This document shows, piece after piece, positions 11,626 to 24,535 of a DNA stretch of 64,000 nt (position 1 is its first letter; every line of letters starts with the position of its first letter). The stretch is from NCBI GenBank assembly GCA_023078685.1, contig JALGAS010000004.1, positions 4,340,001-4,404,000 on the forward strand. The letters are read 5' to 3'. The stretch comes from Neopestalotiopsis rosae. Its lineage: Eukaryota > Ascomycota > Sordariomycetes > Amphisphaeriales > Sporocadaceae. The position numbers and the translations under genes are program-made. The notes beneath the pieces were generated by a model. That model did no database searches, was not told where the DNA came from, and saw nothing but the letters and a program-made list of their open reading frames with translations.

Positions 11626-12521
11626 AAACCCATGCTTGCCTGCTTGTTGGGGTTCGATGAGAGAGGGGACTGGACCTGACATCTTATGGGTACTGCACGA
11701 AAAGCAAAATCATGGGAATCGCAGCTGTCGTTTACAGGGGAGGGGGGAGGGGGCATTGCAGAGTATATATACCCATATGCAGTGATTGGTTTCGCTGCAA
11801 TCTAAGGAAGGAGTATAGTCTTACATTGGCATCATCACTGGAACCTGAATCTTGCTTCATCTACACGGGGCGTCAAGGCGGTATTCGGAATCAGTCTAGA
11901 CGGCAAAAGATTAGAAGGATATAGACGTTGTTAGACGGCAGAAGGAATGACCACTAAATATTGCACTTTGAAATCCACAAGTCCGTCTGCATCCCGCTTT
12001 GAGGCCATCGTGTGAATGATTCTGTACCTTTTATTTTTCTTCTTGGTAGCACCACTATTACTGATTTATCTCGGAAAACCGTACCACCTACTTCAGTCGA
12101 ATAGTGCTATTGATGAATGCATTTTTGGAAAGTCACACCTTATTATTGATTCTAGTCTATCAATATTGGTGTTGAGGCCTGTGTCAGATCAGGATAGCCC
12201 CTCGGGGGGTGTTGGGGGTTTCCAATTACTCTGATTGTTAGCCGGGGGTATCAGCAGCCACCCGAATACATCCAATTGTCTATACTATATGATATGGATC
12301 ATTTCTCTCATTTTCCCATCTCAAACGCCTAAATTAAAAGAAGAATATCCTGGTCAATTAAAGGGGGACGGGCATTGTGCCCATTATATATGTGGGGAGA
12401 AGTAGTAAGAAAAACGAATGAACTGTGTCGCTTGCCAAAATATTGGAGTCATTTAAGAGCGTGTGCCTCGTGTTGAGAAAAGCAATTGTTTTAGTTTTGC
12501 CCTCTCAACGCCCCGCTAACA
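11626..12521. other. Convergent intergenic region (APH-like / MFS)
   Basis: About 900 bp between two convergent stop codons, becoming AT-rich after 12000. Nothing beyond 3' UTR sequence is apparent; the short open frames (for example 12016-12234) show no protein features. Confidence 0.55.
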
Positions 12522-15210
12522 TCATTCCCTGTGATCCTCTGGAGACGAGATGTAGCTTGCAGACTCCCGACTCACTGGCTCCGTCGCTGGGACCTGCACC
12601 CTGAGCGGGTTCGCTTCGGCGTGCTGCCTGCGGATCGTCGTGAGGGCAAACGCGAGCGCAATCACGCAGCCGAGGACGCCCAGCCCCACGCTAAAGTACT
12701 GCGCCCCTCGGAATCCCGCCAGGACGTCGGCGCCGCCATTGTTGACGCGCGTCTCGATGGTGGCGGCGAATCCCAGCGCCGTGCTGATGCTGTAGTTGAC
12801 GACGGTGACGACCAGGCTGGCCGCGATGCCTTGGTGCTGCTTTGTGACGCTGTTGCTCAGGATGATTGTCGCTGCCGGGTTGCTCATGTCCATGCCAAAC
12901 GGCATGATGAGAATCGAGAAGAAGGTGTTGCCCCAGTAGATTTGATGTACCGGGGCCGTAGACATGAGGAGGCTGCCGGCGAAGAAAGCCACCATGGATA
13001 TAAGCTGTGAGACACGATAGGAACGGGAGGTTAGCAAAAGAGATATCTGTCATCATTCCGGCGTGGGATCATCTCCCGAGTCATGTATACACAGCTCGAC
13101 TCGACTCTGCTGTGCCGCGCCAGTCCAGTCCAGCAAGATACAAGAGAAGACGGGAACTTACCATGATCCAGTGTGGGCCGACGCGCATCATGTAGCGGGC
13201 GACGAGTAGAGAGGCAATGAGTCCGGTGATTGGAGCCGGTGCAAGTGCTGCTGATGTTACGAGGGGCGACCAACCCCGGAGGACCTCGAGGAATTGCACC
13301 CCGTAAAAGACCCAAATCGAAAAGCAGCCCCAGCCCACGGCTGTACAGGCCAGCACAAAATTGGTCTGGGACTGCATTGCGGCGATGGGAACGAGGGGGT
13401 AGGGAGCATGCATCTCGGCAAAGACAAAGACGGCCAAGAGCATCAGCGCTATAATAAGTAAGAAGTAGGTATATGGAGTGCTCCAGGATACCAGTGCGGC
13501 TTGATTCCAGGCAAAATTGAAGAGCACAAGACCAGACACCCCGAGCAGCATGCCAGTTGCATCTAGCTGGATCCAAAGGCTTTCTCTCTTGTCTCTCTTG
13601 TCGACGGGCGAGTTGGGAAGCACAAAGATGGAGAGCAGCCCAAAGAAGACACAAACTGCAGCCAAGCACCAGAATGCCCAGGACCAAATCACGAGTTCGG
13701 CGAACAAACTGGCCATGGTGCCGCCTACCACAAAGCCAAAAGGAGCAGCAGCACCCAGGAGACTCATGACGAGCGCTTTGCGAGGGCCCGGCTCGTAAGC
13801 CCGACCGAGCATGGCTTGTCCGTTGGGGACCTGCATGGCAGGCCCTATGCCTTGAATAGCGCGGCAGATATTGAAGTAGATGGCACCCTGGCCGCCGTTG
13901 TCGTTGACCTGCTGTGAGAAGCCCGTGATGAGACTCCAGACAGCGAACCAAAAGAAGCCAATGATGAAGATCTTCTTGTGGCCAAACAGGTCCCCCAGTC
14001 GACCGGCTGGAAGGACAAAAGTTCCTGCTGTGAGAGCGTATGCCGCAGAAAACCATGCCAAATCTGCCGGGTGATCATAGCCAAACGAACTGCCAATAAT
14101 GGAGGCTGGCACGAGAGCCTGCGCTACTCCAGCGAGCATCAAGGCTTGCGCGACCGCAATGATGAAAACAAACGCGATCTCATGTAGTAAGGTTCGCAGC
14201 TTCGTCTTTTCTGGGGGCGGTTTTTCATTCAGTTGTCTCTCCAGCTCTGCTGCTGCCCAGTCGGCTTGCGCATCTTCGCGGATGTACGTGTAATGTCCAT
14301 ATTGAATCGACACTGGCACCGCTTTCTCGTCGCGCGATAACATTTGGATCGACTGGGGCTGCAGCAGCGTTGTGGCATTGGAGGCTCCAAAAGGCCCTAC
14401 CTTTTTGACGGGGCTGATGGTACTATCTCCTACGCTCTCATAAACATGGTCGTTTTCGTAGTCACTCGAAACCGCGTGATAGTACCTGGGAGTATGATGC
14501 GAAAATTGCCGATCAATGTGAGTAGTCCCCGTCAAGGGCCGGTATCCCGATGTCCTCTTATCGTCAGGGTACTCCATTGGACTAGCAGAATCAGAGCGAC
14601 TCCGCGACAGAGCACTAGGAGGGCCGGTGGGATCATTCGTGGGCGACCAGTTTGACACTCGCGGCGCAAGATCCGTCGCTAGGGAGTAGCTGCTCCTGTC
14701 TGAGTCTCTTCTCCTGTCCGAATCTCTCCTCTGGCGCTCACGGTTTGTCGAATGTGTTGTGATTGTGGGTTCCGATCTCCTGGGCCCAGACACGCTCGTG
14801 TCTGATGGAGGCGGGAAAGCATAAAAGGTCGGGAATGGTTCTCGACTGTGTTCTCTCATGTCCAGATTCCGCGACGACCCTCTTGGCGGGCGAGGCACTT
14901 CCATACTTCGCGAAGGACCCCCCTGTTGACGTGAGGATCGTTCTCTGGCGCCATAATCCCCCAGATTCAAAAAGTAATCTGCCGGCTCCTGCGCAGGCGT
15001 CCTCGGCTCGCGCGCTTGATACGAAGCGCCATGGTTGTTTGAATACAGACTATCCGAGTATCGTCTCGCATATGAATGAGTATTAGCAATCATGGCGTCC
15101 GCAACCCGTTGTATGATGTCTGCCGTGGGGACTTGTTCGTCTTCCTGCTGCTGGTGACCAGCGTACGACACCGGGGGGCCCCGGCGCGGATGCCTATACT
15201 GGTCAGCCAT
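12522..15210 (-). CDS. MFS transporter, DHA2-like (Atr1/YOR378W-type), with long N-terminal extension
   Basis: Predicted proton-driven membrane transporter of the major facilitator superfamily; it resembles the DHA2/Atr1-Amf1 group, and its substrate cannot be read from sequence. Exons are 15210-13162 and 13004-12522. The 157-nt intron has donor GTAAGT and acceptor CTCACAG, phase 0. The product is 843 aa. The first 340 or so residues are hydrophilic, rich in Arg, Ser, Pro and Tyr, and probably disordered. The transporter core begins at LLHEIAFVFIIAVAQ. Motif A is clear (GRLGDLFGHKK) between the second and third membrane segments, and about 14 hydrophobic segments can be counted. The short cytosolic tail is rich in Ser and Pro. 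I start at the ATG at 15210 (MADQYRH); an in-frame ATG 14 codons upstream (15252) is an alternative. Confidence 0.85.
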
Positions 15211-17067
15211 GACTTTGTTTGAATGATCTCCAATAAGAGATCTGCGATCCAATTATGTCGGTATAATGGTGGACATGTCTTTGCAAGAAACCTGCTTCTT
15301 GTTGAAATCAGAAATCAGCATATACGGCGGCGCGTTCAGCCGGAGAGAACGGATGGTATGATGGCATTATTGAGAGGACAAGGGGAGCTAGATACATCTA
15401 GAATTCAACCCCCTCAAGCTAGGCCTTGTTGGCATTCAAGTGATGCAGGAGTTCACGGATGCAACATAAATTCCTCGGCTGGTAAACGGTTTCGTTGCAT
15501 TTACGATGCAGGTTAGAGTTTGACATACTGCCCTAGCCGCGGTACGTCGACCAACCCCATGTTTCCTTGTTCTTGAAATAGATAACAGCCATGGCCATAT
15601 TGCAAGGGTCTGGACGGGACGAGGACGATGGCGCCGATCATTCGATTGTACTATGAGTAATCCGACTTCAAGATAAACCACGAGGTCTTGTCCACGTTCA
15701 CATTGGCATGCGTTCTTTCGAGGCGTCACTTCGTGTTGCCGCTCGGCAGCAGCAAGTGATCTGCGAGGAAACTGCGGAAGGCGGCACGTTAGAGGGCGCC
15801 ACAGGGAAGTTCGGCTGCGCTTGCGGAGCACAACCATGGACTGTCGAAGACTGTTTGGACATGACCACATCACTCACTCATACTCCATATGCTTTGGGCA
15901 GAGCGTGAACGAGTGGTCTGAAGAACGGGTCTGCTGTCCAAGTACTGCTCTTCTCATTATTGCATGCAAGCTCTAGCTCATTTGTGCATTCCACCTGTTA
16001 TGCATGCGTACGGAACGAGGAGTTTCATCGATCACTAAAGGCTGCCAAAGGCTGCTTACGATGCGTGGGAAGGCGAGCGATGATCCATGGCATAACCAGA
16101 TAGGTTTTCTTCGCAGACGGCGGCTACGCTGGCATGTCGCTGCAGCTGGGCTATTGAAATATACCGAGGGCGGCATGCGTTTGCGCACGAGGTACTCCCG
16201 TTGCTTCTTGTGATAACGTACTGTACTGCGTTGTCTCAGCGCTCCGCCTCCGTTGCGGCCGGCGCCGTTCTCAACTGTACAGCTCGAATCGAAATCGAGA
16301 ATTTTTGAAAAGCAGGGGGCTGGTCCCCAAGAGCCAGAACTTTTGCGAGACGTTGGACTGAAGGCTGAGAAGCAGAGATTCCTTGTGATGTCGCTCGAAG
16401 CATATCTCCAGTGGTCTCTGAGCCTACTGTACTCAAAAGAGCAGTTGAAGTTCCCAAGCCATTGGTTAAGGTTCGACGTTGAATCTGCATACGGACATCC
16501 CCAACGTCACCGTCACGGGTAGGTAGGTACGTCGTTCGATAACAGGTGAATAGTTATCTGGGTCTCTTTACGAACTTGAGCGTCTTGGCCCCGCCGGTCT
16601 CAGCATACTTTCATATTCCGACGTAATGCGCGAGCTTGAGTTGACGTCGGCAAAGCTACTCGCATCACGCGGAGCAGTCTTGCGTTCCCGCGTGCTCTTG
16701 TCTGTATGTCGAGTTTCATTGACCTGAAAACTTCCTCGTCATCCAAGTCCATTATCGCTTATGAGGATTTCGACGTGACAGCTCTCTATAGATTTTTCAG
16801 TATGCAAATGGGAAATACCATATTAGAAAAACGGGTGGGACGAAGGCGTTACTACATAAATCTTGAATGATGGCAATGATGCCATGGTCCACAGCTGTAA
16901 GTTCTGCAAAACGGTCTTCGAGACACCTAGATTCCAGGGATACGGGCATGGACCAACCATTTCTGAGCAGGGAATAAACTACGAGATGCTTAATTGACTG
17001 CAGACGTAGAGTTAAACGAGACACCGACCCCTCCGAGAGGATTGATACTATTAATGGGGTATTGATT
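15211..17067. other. Intergenic region: MFS promoter and COG6 3' flank
   Basis: Nearly 1.9 kb between two minus-strand genes. A TAGGTAGGTA run lies at about 16520-16529 and a TGACGTCG half-palindrome near 16653. A 145-codon minus-strand frame (15436-15873) has no recognisable motif. No gene is supported. Confidence 0.5.
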
Positions 17068-19194
17068 CTAAGAAAGCAGCACTCTGATCTCCCCGGTGGT
17101 TCTAGGGAATAATGCGCGCAAGCTCTGCGAGTTGCTGAGCTCATCTGCCCGACCATTTGGCGACTGCTGTTCAGCCAGCTCATCCATTGCAATGAGAATT
17201 TCTTCCACGTGCTCGAAAGAGACGCAGAACTTTTCTGCTGATGATTCAGTCACTTCGCGTGCCAGTTTTGAGTCTTGAAGATGGCGCAGATTCTCCGTTG
17301 CGTCCATGAGTGCTGACGGGAGAAAATCATCCAGAGCTTGGCTTGCTGCTGCCAGAGCGCTGGGTTGTAGAGCCTCAATCGTTCTGGCCTTGGCGATGTC
17401 AACCTCGTTAGGTTTCAGTGACCCTAATGCATGAAAGAGGGGACCCAACCCCGACTCAGTCGTCAGGTACGTATATTGGCTCTCAACGAGAATGTTCGCG
17501 TGCTCTTCCACAGTAGATTGGAGGTCGTTTACTCTCTTCTTGGTGAAGTCAAATGGCTCGAGGGCAGTCTTGGCTGCAAGAAGACAGTTGATGAGGAAGA
17601 TGGAGCTGGAGTGGCCGGCTATAGTCCTGGACATATTCTGGCATCCGGAGACAAAAGGGTCGAATGACTCGCTCAGAATTGGCTGGAATTCGCTTTCCCT
17701 ATCCCCTGTCGACGCAAGGGACGAGTCATAAGTCTTCATAATGGCTATCAGCTGTTTGAGTGACTCTTGCAAGAAGTCTGGCGGGCCAAGGTCGGACGGT
17801 GTGTGCTGGAACTCGCCTTGTAAGGTGGCGATGTGATCTCTCATCAATGATCGGAATTGTCGAAGAGCTTCAGTCTCTACATTTGCCAAAGATTCTAGTA
17901 GTATAGACTGGGAGCCCAAAAGTTTGGAGAACGTGAAACGATAAAAGCCGAGCAGATTCGCAAGCTTATAGGCAAGAATCGTGTCCTCATTGGTCTGGAT
18001 GACCTGTTCGACTCTCTGTCTGAGGACACGCGCAGCTCCAGACACGTCTCGGTCGACAAGCTCGTTGAGTGCTTTCACAGCGTCGAATTCTGTCGACGCA
18101 TCGGCTTCATCGGCCATGAGCCTCCAAAGTTCGTTTTCGCGTCCTTCCTGAAGACCTTTTGCGATCTCGTTGCCATCCGATACGAATAGTACCTCGAGTG
18201 CTTCTCTCTCGCTGACAGTCGCTGAATGTGTCCATGCGAGCATATCGCCTACATATCGCAAAGGATCGTGTGCAACCAAGTCAATGGGTTTCACAGAGTG
18301 ATCCTCTCGTCCAGATGCCGAGGTGCCTGTTAGAGCAAGATAGAATGCATCAGACAGTATTTGCTCACGTGCTTCAGCGAAGAAGTCGAGGCAATTTTGG
18401 AAGAGGGAAGGCCGCTCGGCCAAGACACGCAATGCTCGTCGGACAGAGGAGTTGATTTGTGGATTCTCCAGGTTCAGAGTCTTGAATTCCCTTTGCGTCC
18501 AGCGGTAGAGCTTCTGGAAGGCCTGGTTCAAGTGCTTCGATGTTTGCTCCATGATTTCGAGGCCAAGCGTCTGATTCTCGAACCCCAGGAGCAGTTCGCA
18601 GTCCTTTTGAATTTTCTTGGCCTTTGCCAGCACAACAAAGAAGCGATCATCAACGGGCTCAGACGCAGAACAGAGCGCGGCAACATCGTCTTCAGGCAGT
18701 ACAAAATGATTTCGAAGAGCACGCAGGACTTGCTGCTTCTTTTCCACTTTCTGTTTTTGTGCCATGAGATTAGACGTCTCCTCGAGAGTGGAAGATGTGA
18801 CCTCGTGCGCAGCTGTAACATGAGTCTTCATCTCTTGGTAATTCTTGTTGAGCTTGTCGATAGTGGCTCCGATACGACGCAAGTGGTCCGCGACGCGACC
18901 GAACTCCGTAATGATTTGACCATTGCTCTCAATAACGTCCTTCTGAATGTCTAGACGCAACTGCCTGCGTGTTTCCGGGTTGTTGCCAACTCCTCGATCA
19001 TCAAGCAGATTCAGGGCCTCTCGGAACTCTGAATCTGCATAGGAAGTTGACAAGACACTGGTGACTTTGGAGGTCAGTGGGTTTGAGTTCCTTGAACCCA
19101 GGCCAGGCGTGGATGGTGTTGCGGGTGAGAGAGGCCCAGACACAAGACCATCCCTAGGGGGGAGGGAAAGGTGGCTCAAGCCATTTGAGGCCAT
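17068..19194 (-). CDS. COG6: Conserved oligomeric Golgi complex subunit 6
   Basis: A subunit of lobe B of the COG tethering complex, which acts in retrograde traffic of vesicles within the Golgi. The gene is a single exon for 708 aa, typical for fungal COG6. A Ser/Pro-rich N-terminus of about 40 residues precedes the family block ([20 protein letters not shown]). Long helical, partly coiled-coil sequence follows (about 75-190, ending in [20 protein letters not shown]), and then the C-terminal helical body. The assignment rests on these blocks and on overall length. It is divergent from ATG9, with 1159 bp between the start codons. Confidence 0.92.
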   Translation of the reverse strand: MASNGLSHLSLPPRDGLVSGPLSPATPSTPGLGSRNSNPLTSKVTSVLSTSYADSEFREALNLLDDRGVGNNPETRRQLRLDIQKDVIESNGQIITEFGRVADHLRRIGATIDKLNKNYQEMKTHVTAAHEVTSSTLEETSNLMAQKQKVEKKQQVLRALRNHFVLPEDDVAALCSASEPVDDRFFVVLAKAKKIQKDCELLLGFENQTLGLEIMEQTSKHLNQAFQKLYRWTQREFKTLNLENPQINSSVRRALRVLAERPSLFQNCLDFFAEAREQILSDAFYLALTGTSASGREDHSVKPIDLVAHDPLRYVGDMLAWTHSATVSEREALEVLFVSDGNEIAKGLQEGRENELWRLMADEADASTEFDAVKALNELVDRDVSGAARVLRQRVEQVIQTNEDTILAYKLANLLGFYRFTFSKLLGSQSILLESLANVETEALRQFRSLMRDHIATLQGEFQHTPSDLGPPDFLQESLKQLIAIMKTYDSSLASTGDRESEFQPILSESFDPFVSGCQNMSRTIAGHSSSIFLINCLLAAKTALEPFDFTKKRVNDLQSTVEEHANILVESQYTYLTTESGLGPLFHALGSLKPNEVDIAKARTIEALQPSALAAASQALDDFLPSALMDATENLRHLQDSKLAREVTESSAEKFCVSFEHVEEILIAMDELAEQQSPNGRADELSNSQSLRALFPRTTGEIRVLLS

Positions 19195-20353
19195 CTTGCA
19201 AGAGCCTCACGTCTAAAGATGATGGGTAAATGTAGGTACAGACAGCACAGTCATAGCCACCGGGAGTTGGTCTTGGCCGGTGCTAGAAGGCTTCTGGCGG
19301 GACAGCGACAATGATGTTGCTATGATTTCCTCGCCAAGTGTCTTTTGCTCGTTGAATCAACGTGGTTCAATCGACGAAATGCACGATTGGTCAGGGTCCA
19401 GGTTGCGTTTGTGTACAGGGCGGTACAGAAGGTACATTGAAAGAGCCCCACGAACTTCTGCGGGCCAGACGCCCACGTTGGACCTAAAGTGCTACTGCTA
19501 TGTACCGCCTAGGCATGCTTCAGACCTATATATTCTACATAACGTGGAACATTGGATACAGTGAGAGCCTCGAATGCTTCTCGACCTGATTGATAGTGAC
19601 TGAACTATTCATTTCAAAGTCTACTACACAGCAAGCTAGATTTACCAACTAAAAATACATTTTAATGTGTAGGGAAACCTAACATTGATAGTCGTACTTT
19701 GTACATATGCCATAAAGCATTGTCGAGAGCTGTCTGCCCCTCAATCAGCACTGCGCTACCTACCTACAAGATCTGAAGATTACCCGATAGAGCTTAGCGA
19801 GATACAGAAATAGACGTTTCTTTGACGTACTGTACCTAATTGGTATGGACTTATGACTTCACGGCGGGCACGCGATGCGCGGGTGCCTCAACAGCTCACC
19901 AGCTTGAACCACTTATCTTTTGTTTAGCACGCTACCTACCATACCTAGAACACTACCAAACAACATGGCACCTGATCCCTTCCCACGCCAGCAGTAGAAC
20001 AGATGATTGCTTCCCAAAGACAATCAACCAGGAAGCTGCGCAAACAGCCTTACGCGCTAGGCATGAGTCAAAAGTGACTGTGACCTGCCTTGGATAGAAG
20101 AAGATCACCACAACACAACAAAACACAGGCATCTTGGGAAGCACTGTCCATTCTCTGTTCCCGTCATTTCATATGCGGAAATTCTACGAATGCTGAGCGT
20201 ACGGACCGGCACGAACGAACGACACGATTTGCCGAGACGATGCGACCGACCTGCTTCCTTCGATCAAGTCCTTGCCGAACAAGTACTCCCATAGCATAGC
20301 CGAAACAATACTACTTTTCCTACTCCCCCTCCTACTACCACCATTCAACAGCC
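19195..20353. other. Divergent intergenic region COG6/ATG9
   Basis: The shared promoter region of two traffic genes. A CTACCTACCTAC run lies at about 19756-19767. The segment just before the ATG9 start (20300-20353) is C/T-rich, as is common in fungal leaders. No other gene is seen. Confidence 0.55.
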
Positions 20354-23232
20354 ATGGCTGGCAATCTCTTCTCTCGCTTCGTGCCTGGAAAGGATGACGG
20401 ACCGTACTATGAACAACTTAGGCACGGCCAAGACGTCGATATAGAAAATCAAGCCGGCCTTGCTTTAGATGATGAGAACCTCGCCCACCAGTTTCACGAC
20501 GATGATCTGCAAAGCGCTGCAGGACTGGCTATTGATGACAGCCAAATGTCCGTCGGCAGCGCTGTCAACCCGCCTCGTAACAGCCGCCGCTCGCAACCCC
20601 GGCGGGCTGCACATGAGCCAAGCTCCAGATGGTTGGCTCCCGACGACGATGGTGACAATGAAGTACCGGCTTCACTGCTCGTCGAGCCTGATGCAGCCCC
20701 GGCTGCCGCTCATGCCACCTCACCGCCGACTGGTGCTCGGCCTTCGACTCGGACCACATCGATACCCGGCCCCTCTAGTCGTAGAACTCAGGCGCAATGG
20801 GAGACTACACAAGCACAGCAAAGACTCCATCGTGACGATGACTATGGCCAGGCAGGGACGGGCGGCCCGGCAAATGCACCCACCAGAAGGCTAGGCCTGA
20901 ACATCAGTCCGCGGGAGAAAGCCATGTTTAGATGGGCTAATGTCTCAAATCTTGACGCTTTTACCAGAGAGGTATACAATTACTACCAAGGTGCTGGCTT
21001 TTGGTGCATTCTGCTGGATAACTTCTTGCACATCGTGTATGTTGCGCAGCTCTATCGTCCCAAATGCTTATCGGATACATGCTAACATGCCATACAGCAA
21101 AGTCATCTTCATGGCTTCTTTATTGACTTTACTCACGCAGTGCGTAGACTATCGCACCATACGGCATAGTAAAAGTCTTTCTGAAGTCATGATACCGAAA
21201 TGCACCAAGAACATGTGGGGTCTCTGGAATTTCGGTCTATGGTGCACCACTTTGTATGTGGTAGGGAAGATTATTCAGTACTTCCTCGAACTGCCACGGC
21301 TGATGCATCTCCGTGACTTTTACGTCTATCTCCTGGAGATTCCCGAGGTCGACATGCAGACTGTATCTTGGCAAGATGTTGTATCACGTATCACCGGCCT
21401 GAGGGACCAAAACGTTAAGACCGCTAGCAACATCACCGCAACTCAGCGCCGGTTCTTGTCTAAGCAGCTTGGCCGACACATGGTCGGGTCTTCCAAGGAG
21501 CGGCTCGACGCGCATGATATTGCAAATCGAATCATGCGCAAGGAGAATTACATCATAGCACTATTCAACAAGGACATACTTGATCTAACCGCCCCCATTC
21601 CCTTCGTTAGAGGCCGACAGTTCATGTCCCGATCGCTGCTGTGGACTCTGCAATTCAGTGTCTTGGATCTCGTCTTTACCGAAAGCAGCCAAATTCAGCC
21701 ACAAGTGCTCAAGTCCGACCATCGCGGAGTGCTTAGTCGAGAGCTGAAGAAACGGTTTGCCTTTGCCGCATTTATGAACCTTTTATTTGCACCATTCTTG
21801 GCGGGATATCTCTTGATCGATTTTGTCTTCACTTATTACAATGTATGTATAGAACTGACCATGAAATCCGCTTGATGATATATATTGACATGGCCGGCAG
21901 GAATTCAAAACCAACACGGGCGCAGCCAATATGCGAGGGTACACACCACTTGCGGAATGGAAATTCAGAGAATTCAATGAACTGCCGCACCTGTTTCAGG
22001 AACGGCTGAATATGTCGTACCCATCGGCCAAGAATTATGTTGACCAGTTCCCGAAACTCAAGACCGAATCCGCAGCGCGAACGATAAGATTCATCTCTGG
22101 GGCAATCATTGCCGTCCTGGCCCTTGCGGGTGTTGCAGATCCGGAGTTGTTTGTTGATTTCGAGCTTTTCCCAGGCATCAATGCATTGACGTTTCTTGCC
22201 ATTTGTGGAACTGTCTGGGCAATGGCTCAAGGTCAGCTCTCGGAAGACAATAATGTGTTCAACCCGGAGTACTACATGAATAATGTCATCAGCTACACAC
22301 ACTACGAACCAGATCACTGGAAAGACCGACTTCACAGCTTTGAAGTTCGGACCGAGTTTGATACTCTATACAAGCTCAAAGTTGTCATTTTCTTGGAAGA
22401 GGTGTTGGGGATCCTCGTGACCCCTCTGATCCTTTTCTTCAGCCTCCCCAAATGCTCAGATCAGATCATCGACTTTTTCAGAGAGTTTACGATTCATGTT
22501 GACGGGCTGGGTTATGTGTGCTCGTTTGCTGTTTTTGACTTCCAGAAAGACCCCAGGACTACTCGACAGCAGGGCCAGGCAAGCGACGCTCGCGACGACT
22601 ATTATACGACCAAACACAACAAAATGGCAGCATCTATGCACGGTTTCCTGGATAACTACGTCTACAACCCCAGGACTGGGCTGCCTGGAACTCATCCCGT
22701 TGGTCGACATGCTTTCAACCCACCTCCCTCCTTCCCGGGACTCCAATCGCCCACGCTCGCCGCAGATATGCGAGCATCACGCATGGGGCGCAGCGAAGCT
22801 CCACGAGGCCGTGGTCCGCAGCAGAGCAATACGGCACATTTTGGTCAGGCGTTGCCACAGCCTTCTCCAATGGCTTCGATGCTATTGGATCCTCGCAACC
22901 AACCGACGGCATCCATGTTCGCAACCAGGGGAAATCATCGAGTCCGACAGCTGCGTGCGCCATATCTTGGGGAAGAAGGGATTACGGAAGAGTCGATGGA
23001 AGAACGCCGGCCAACGGCGACTTTGCAGCGCCATGGCACGACATACACTGATGAGGATGTTGAGGAGAGTACTGCGCGCCTCGGTGAATCGACTTGGGAA
23101 GGAACTCCTCGACGAGGCCTCAGTCGAGAAAACAGTTCAGCAGCGGATGCCGAAGATGGGCCAGGCGTAGTCAGAATGATGCAAAAGTTCCAGCAAATTG
23201 CAATGAACAATCGGACTGGCGGAGTCCTATAA
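20354..23232 (+). CDS. ATG9: Autophagy-related protein 9, phospholipid scramblase
   Basis: The multispanning membrane protein of Golgi-derived vesicles that seed the autophagosome; it scrambles lipids between membrane leaflets. Exons are 20354-21036, 21098-21842 and 21901-23232. Introns are 61 and 58 nt with GTATGT donors. The first splits a Val codon. The product is 919 aa, normal for filamentous ascomycetes. The N-terminal 190 residues are acidic, then Ser/Pro-rich, and cytosolic. The ATG9 core begins near the segment FTREVYNYYQGAGFW. Family blocks include LPRLMHLRDFYVYLL, RKENYIIALFNKDILDL and the reentrant region around FNPEYYMNN. Four or more hydrophobic segments are visible. The last 200 residues are polar and include several Arg-Gly and Ser-Pro sites, likely targets of Atg1 and other kinases (inference). 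Confidence 0.96.
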
Positions 23233-23729
23233 TGGTGTTTGCAGGATCAAATTAGCGAGCATGGAGTTTCTGGTACTTGCATTGATATTTGGGAATAAAC
23301 TTACCACAGCGTTATGAAAGCTATAACGAACCCCATCCGGCGACATTGCTGGGGACGAGAGTGGTATTACACAGAGAGGATAGGCGTTTGATTGGAATTA
23401 TTTGTTATTCGTCTGTGGCAAGCGATGAGAGTTCAGATTACGACGCTCGCTGTACTCGCGGCATGAGATGTCGCAAAACAAGTAGATCAAAGGATGGGAG
23501 ATAATAGACAAATATGAACTCTGCGTTTGCTCATGTCGAAGACTTTTTTTTCTGTCAATCCTGCCTTGGTATTTTTGGGCCCTCCCAAAAAGGAAAAAAA
23601 GAAACTAATGCGACAATTGTATCCCTGAACGCCTCGGCCCTTTTGAATAATATTGACCACATGAACCCTAGATGAAAAGTGACACACAACGCCGCTGATC
23701 GAGCTCAAATGACGAGATTTGAGAAGCGA
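23233..23729. other. Convergent intergenic region ATG9/GAR1
   Basis: About 500 bp between two convergent stop codons, holding T- and A-rich runs around 23545-23605 suited to 3' end formation of both genes. No gene is seen. Confidence 0.55.
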
Positions 23730-24535
23730 TCACCGACCACCTCTGCTGAAGCCACCACGTCCTCTGCCACCACCTGTGCCTCCCCTGCTGAAGCCACCAC
23801 TGCCGCTGAAGCCACCACCACCGCGGCCGCCGCCACGGCCACCGAAACCGCTGCCACCACGGCTTCCGCCTCGAGAGAAACCGCCACCGCCACCGCGGCC
23901 ACCAAATCCGCTACCACCGCGACCGCCTCGGGAGAAACCACCGGGACCACCGCGGCCGCCGCGTCCACCAGCACCACCGCCCCTGGGCTTCTTGACCTTG
24001 GCAGCTCCCGGCGGGGGCTTGGGCTTGGGCAGGAACTTCTCGAGGGGGAGGAGCTTCTCGCTGCCGACGAAGAACTTGTCGCCGGGCTTGAAGCTGGTGG
24101 CCTGGATGCCGTCGCTGGGCTTGATGGTGAAGTAGACCTGGTTGATGGGGCCGAGGACCTCGTCCACCTTGCCGACGGCCGTCTTGTTCTCGAGGAAGAT
24201 CTGGGCGTTGAAGTGAGGGACCTTTGGGTTGGTGGACTCGCAGACCATTTCACCCTCGCAGGCGTGCATGAAGGAGCCGAGCTCGAGGATCTGGGCCGGG
24301 GGGCCAAAGTCGCGCTGTCCGAAACCGCCGCGGCCTGTTTTTGTGAAAATTGCCAAAGTCAGCGAATTGCTTGCGCTGCTTACACACGGACTTGTTGCGT
24401 TTGGTTGTACACAACAGCGACCGAATTGTTGGAACAAGACGAAGTCCCAAAGACAAGGTACAACAATTACTTACCACCACCTCTGCCGCCTCCACCAAAA
24501 CCGCCCCGTCCTCTGGGCGCACCTCTGAACGACAT
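23730..24535 (-). CDS. GAR1: H/ACA snoRNP subunit Gar1
   Basis: A core protein of H/ACA small nucleolar RNPs, which guide pseudouridylation of rRNA and snRNA in the nucleolus. Exons are 24535-24475 and 24334-23730, with a 140-nt intron (donor GTAAGT, acceptor AAACAG) that splits a Gly codon. The product is 221 aa, against 205 in yeast. A short Gly-Arg block of about 22 residues opens the protein and is cut by the intron. The Gar1 core spans about 24-135, with segments such as [31 protein letters not shown] and [16 protein letters not shown] long Gly/Arg/Phe-rich GAR domain fills about 145-221. An Ala/Thr-rich open frame on the opposite strand is only the complement of the GAR codons. It is divergent from the threonyl-tRNA synthetase gene. 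Confidence 0.95.

Noticed and set aside
13031..14056. 341-codon minus-strand frame
   Set aside because: It is an out-of-frame reading of the MFS transporter exon, rich in Arg, His and Ser.
18361..18954. 197-codon plus-strand frame
   Set aside because: Antisense to COG6; no domain recognisable.
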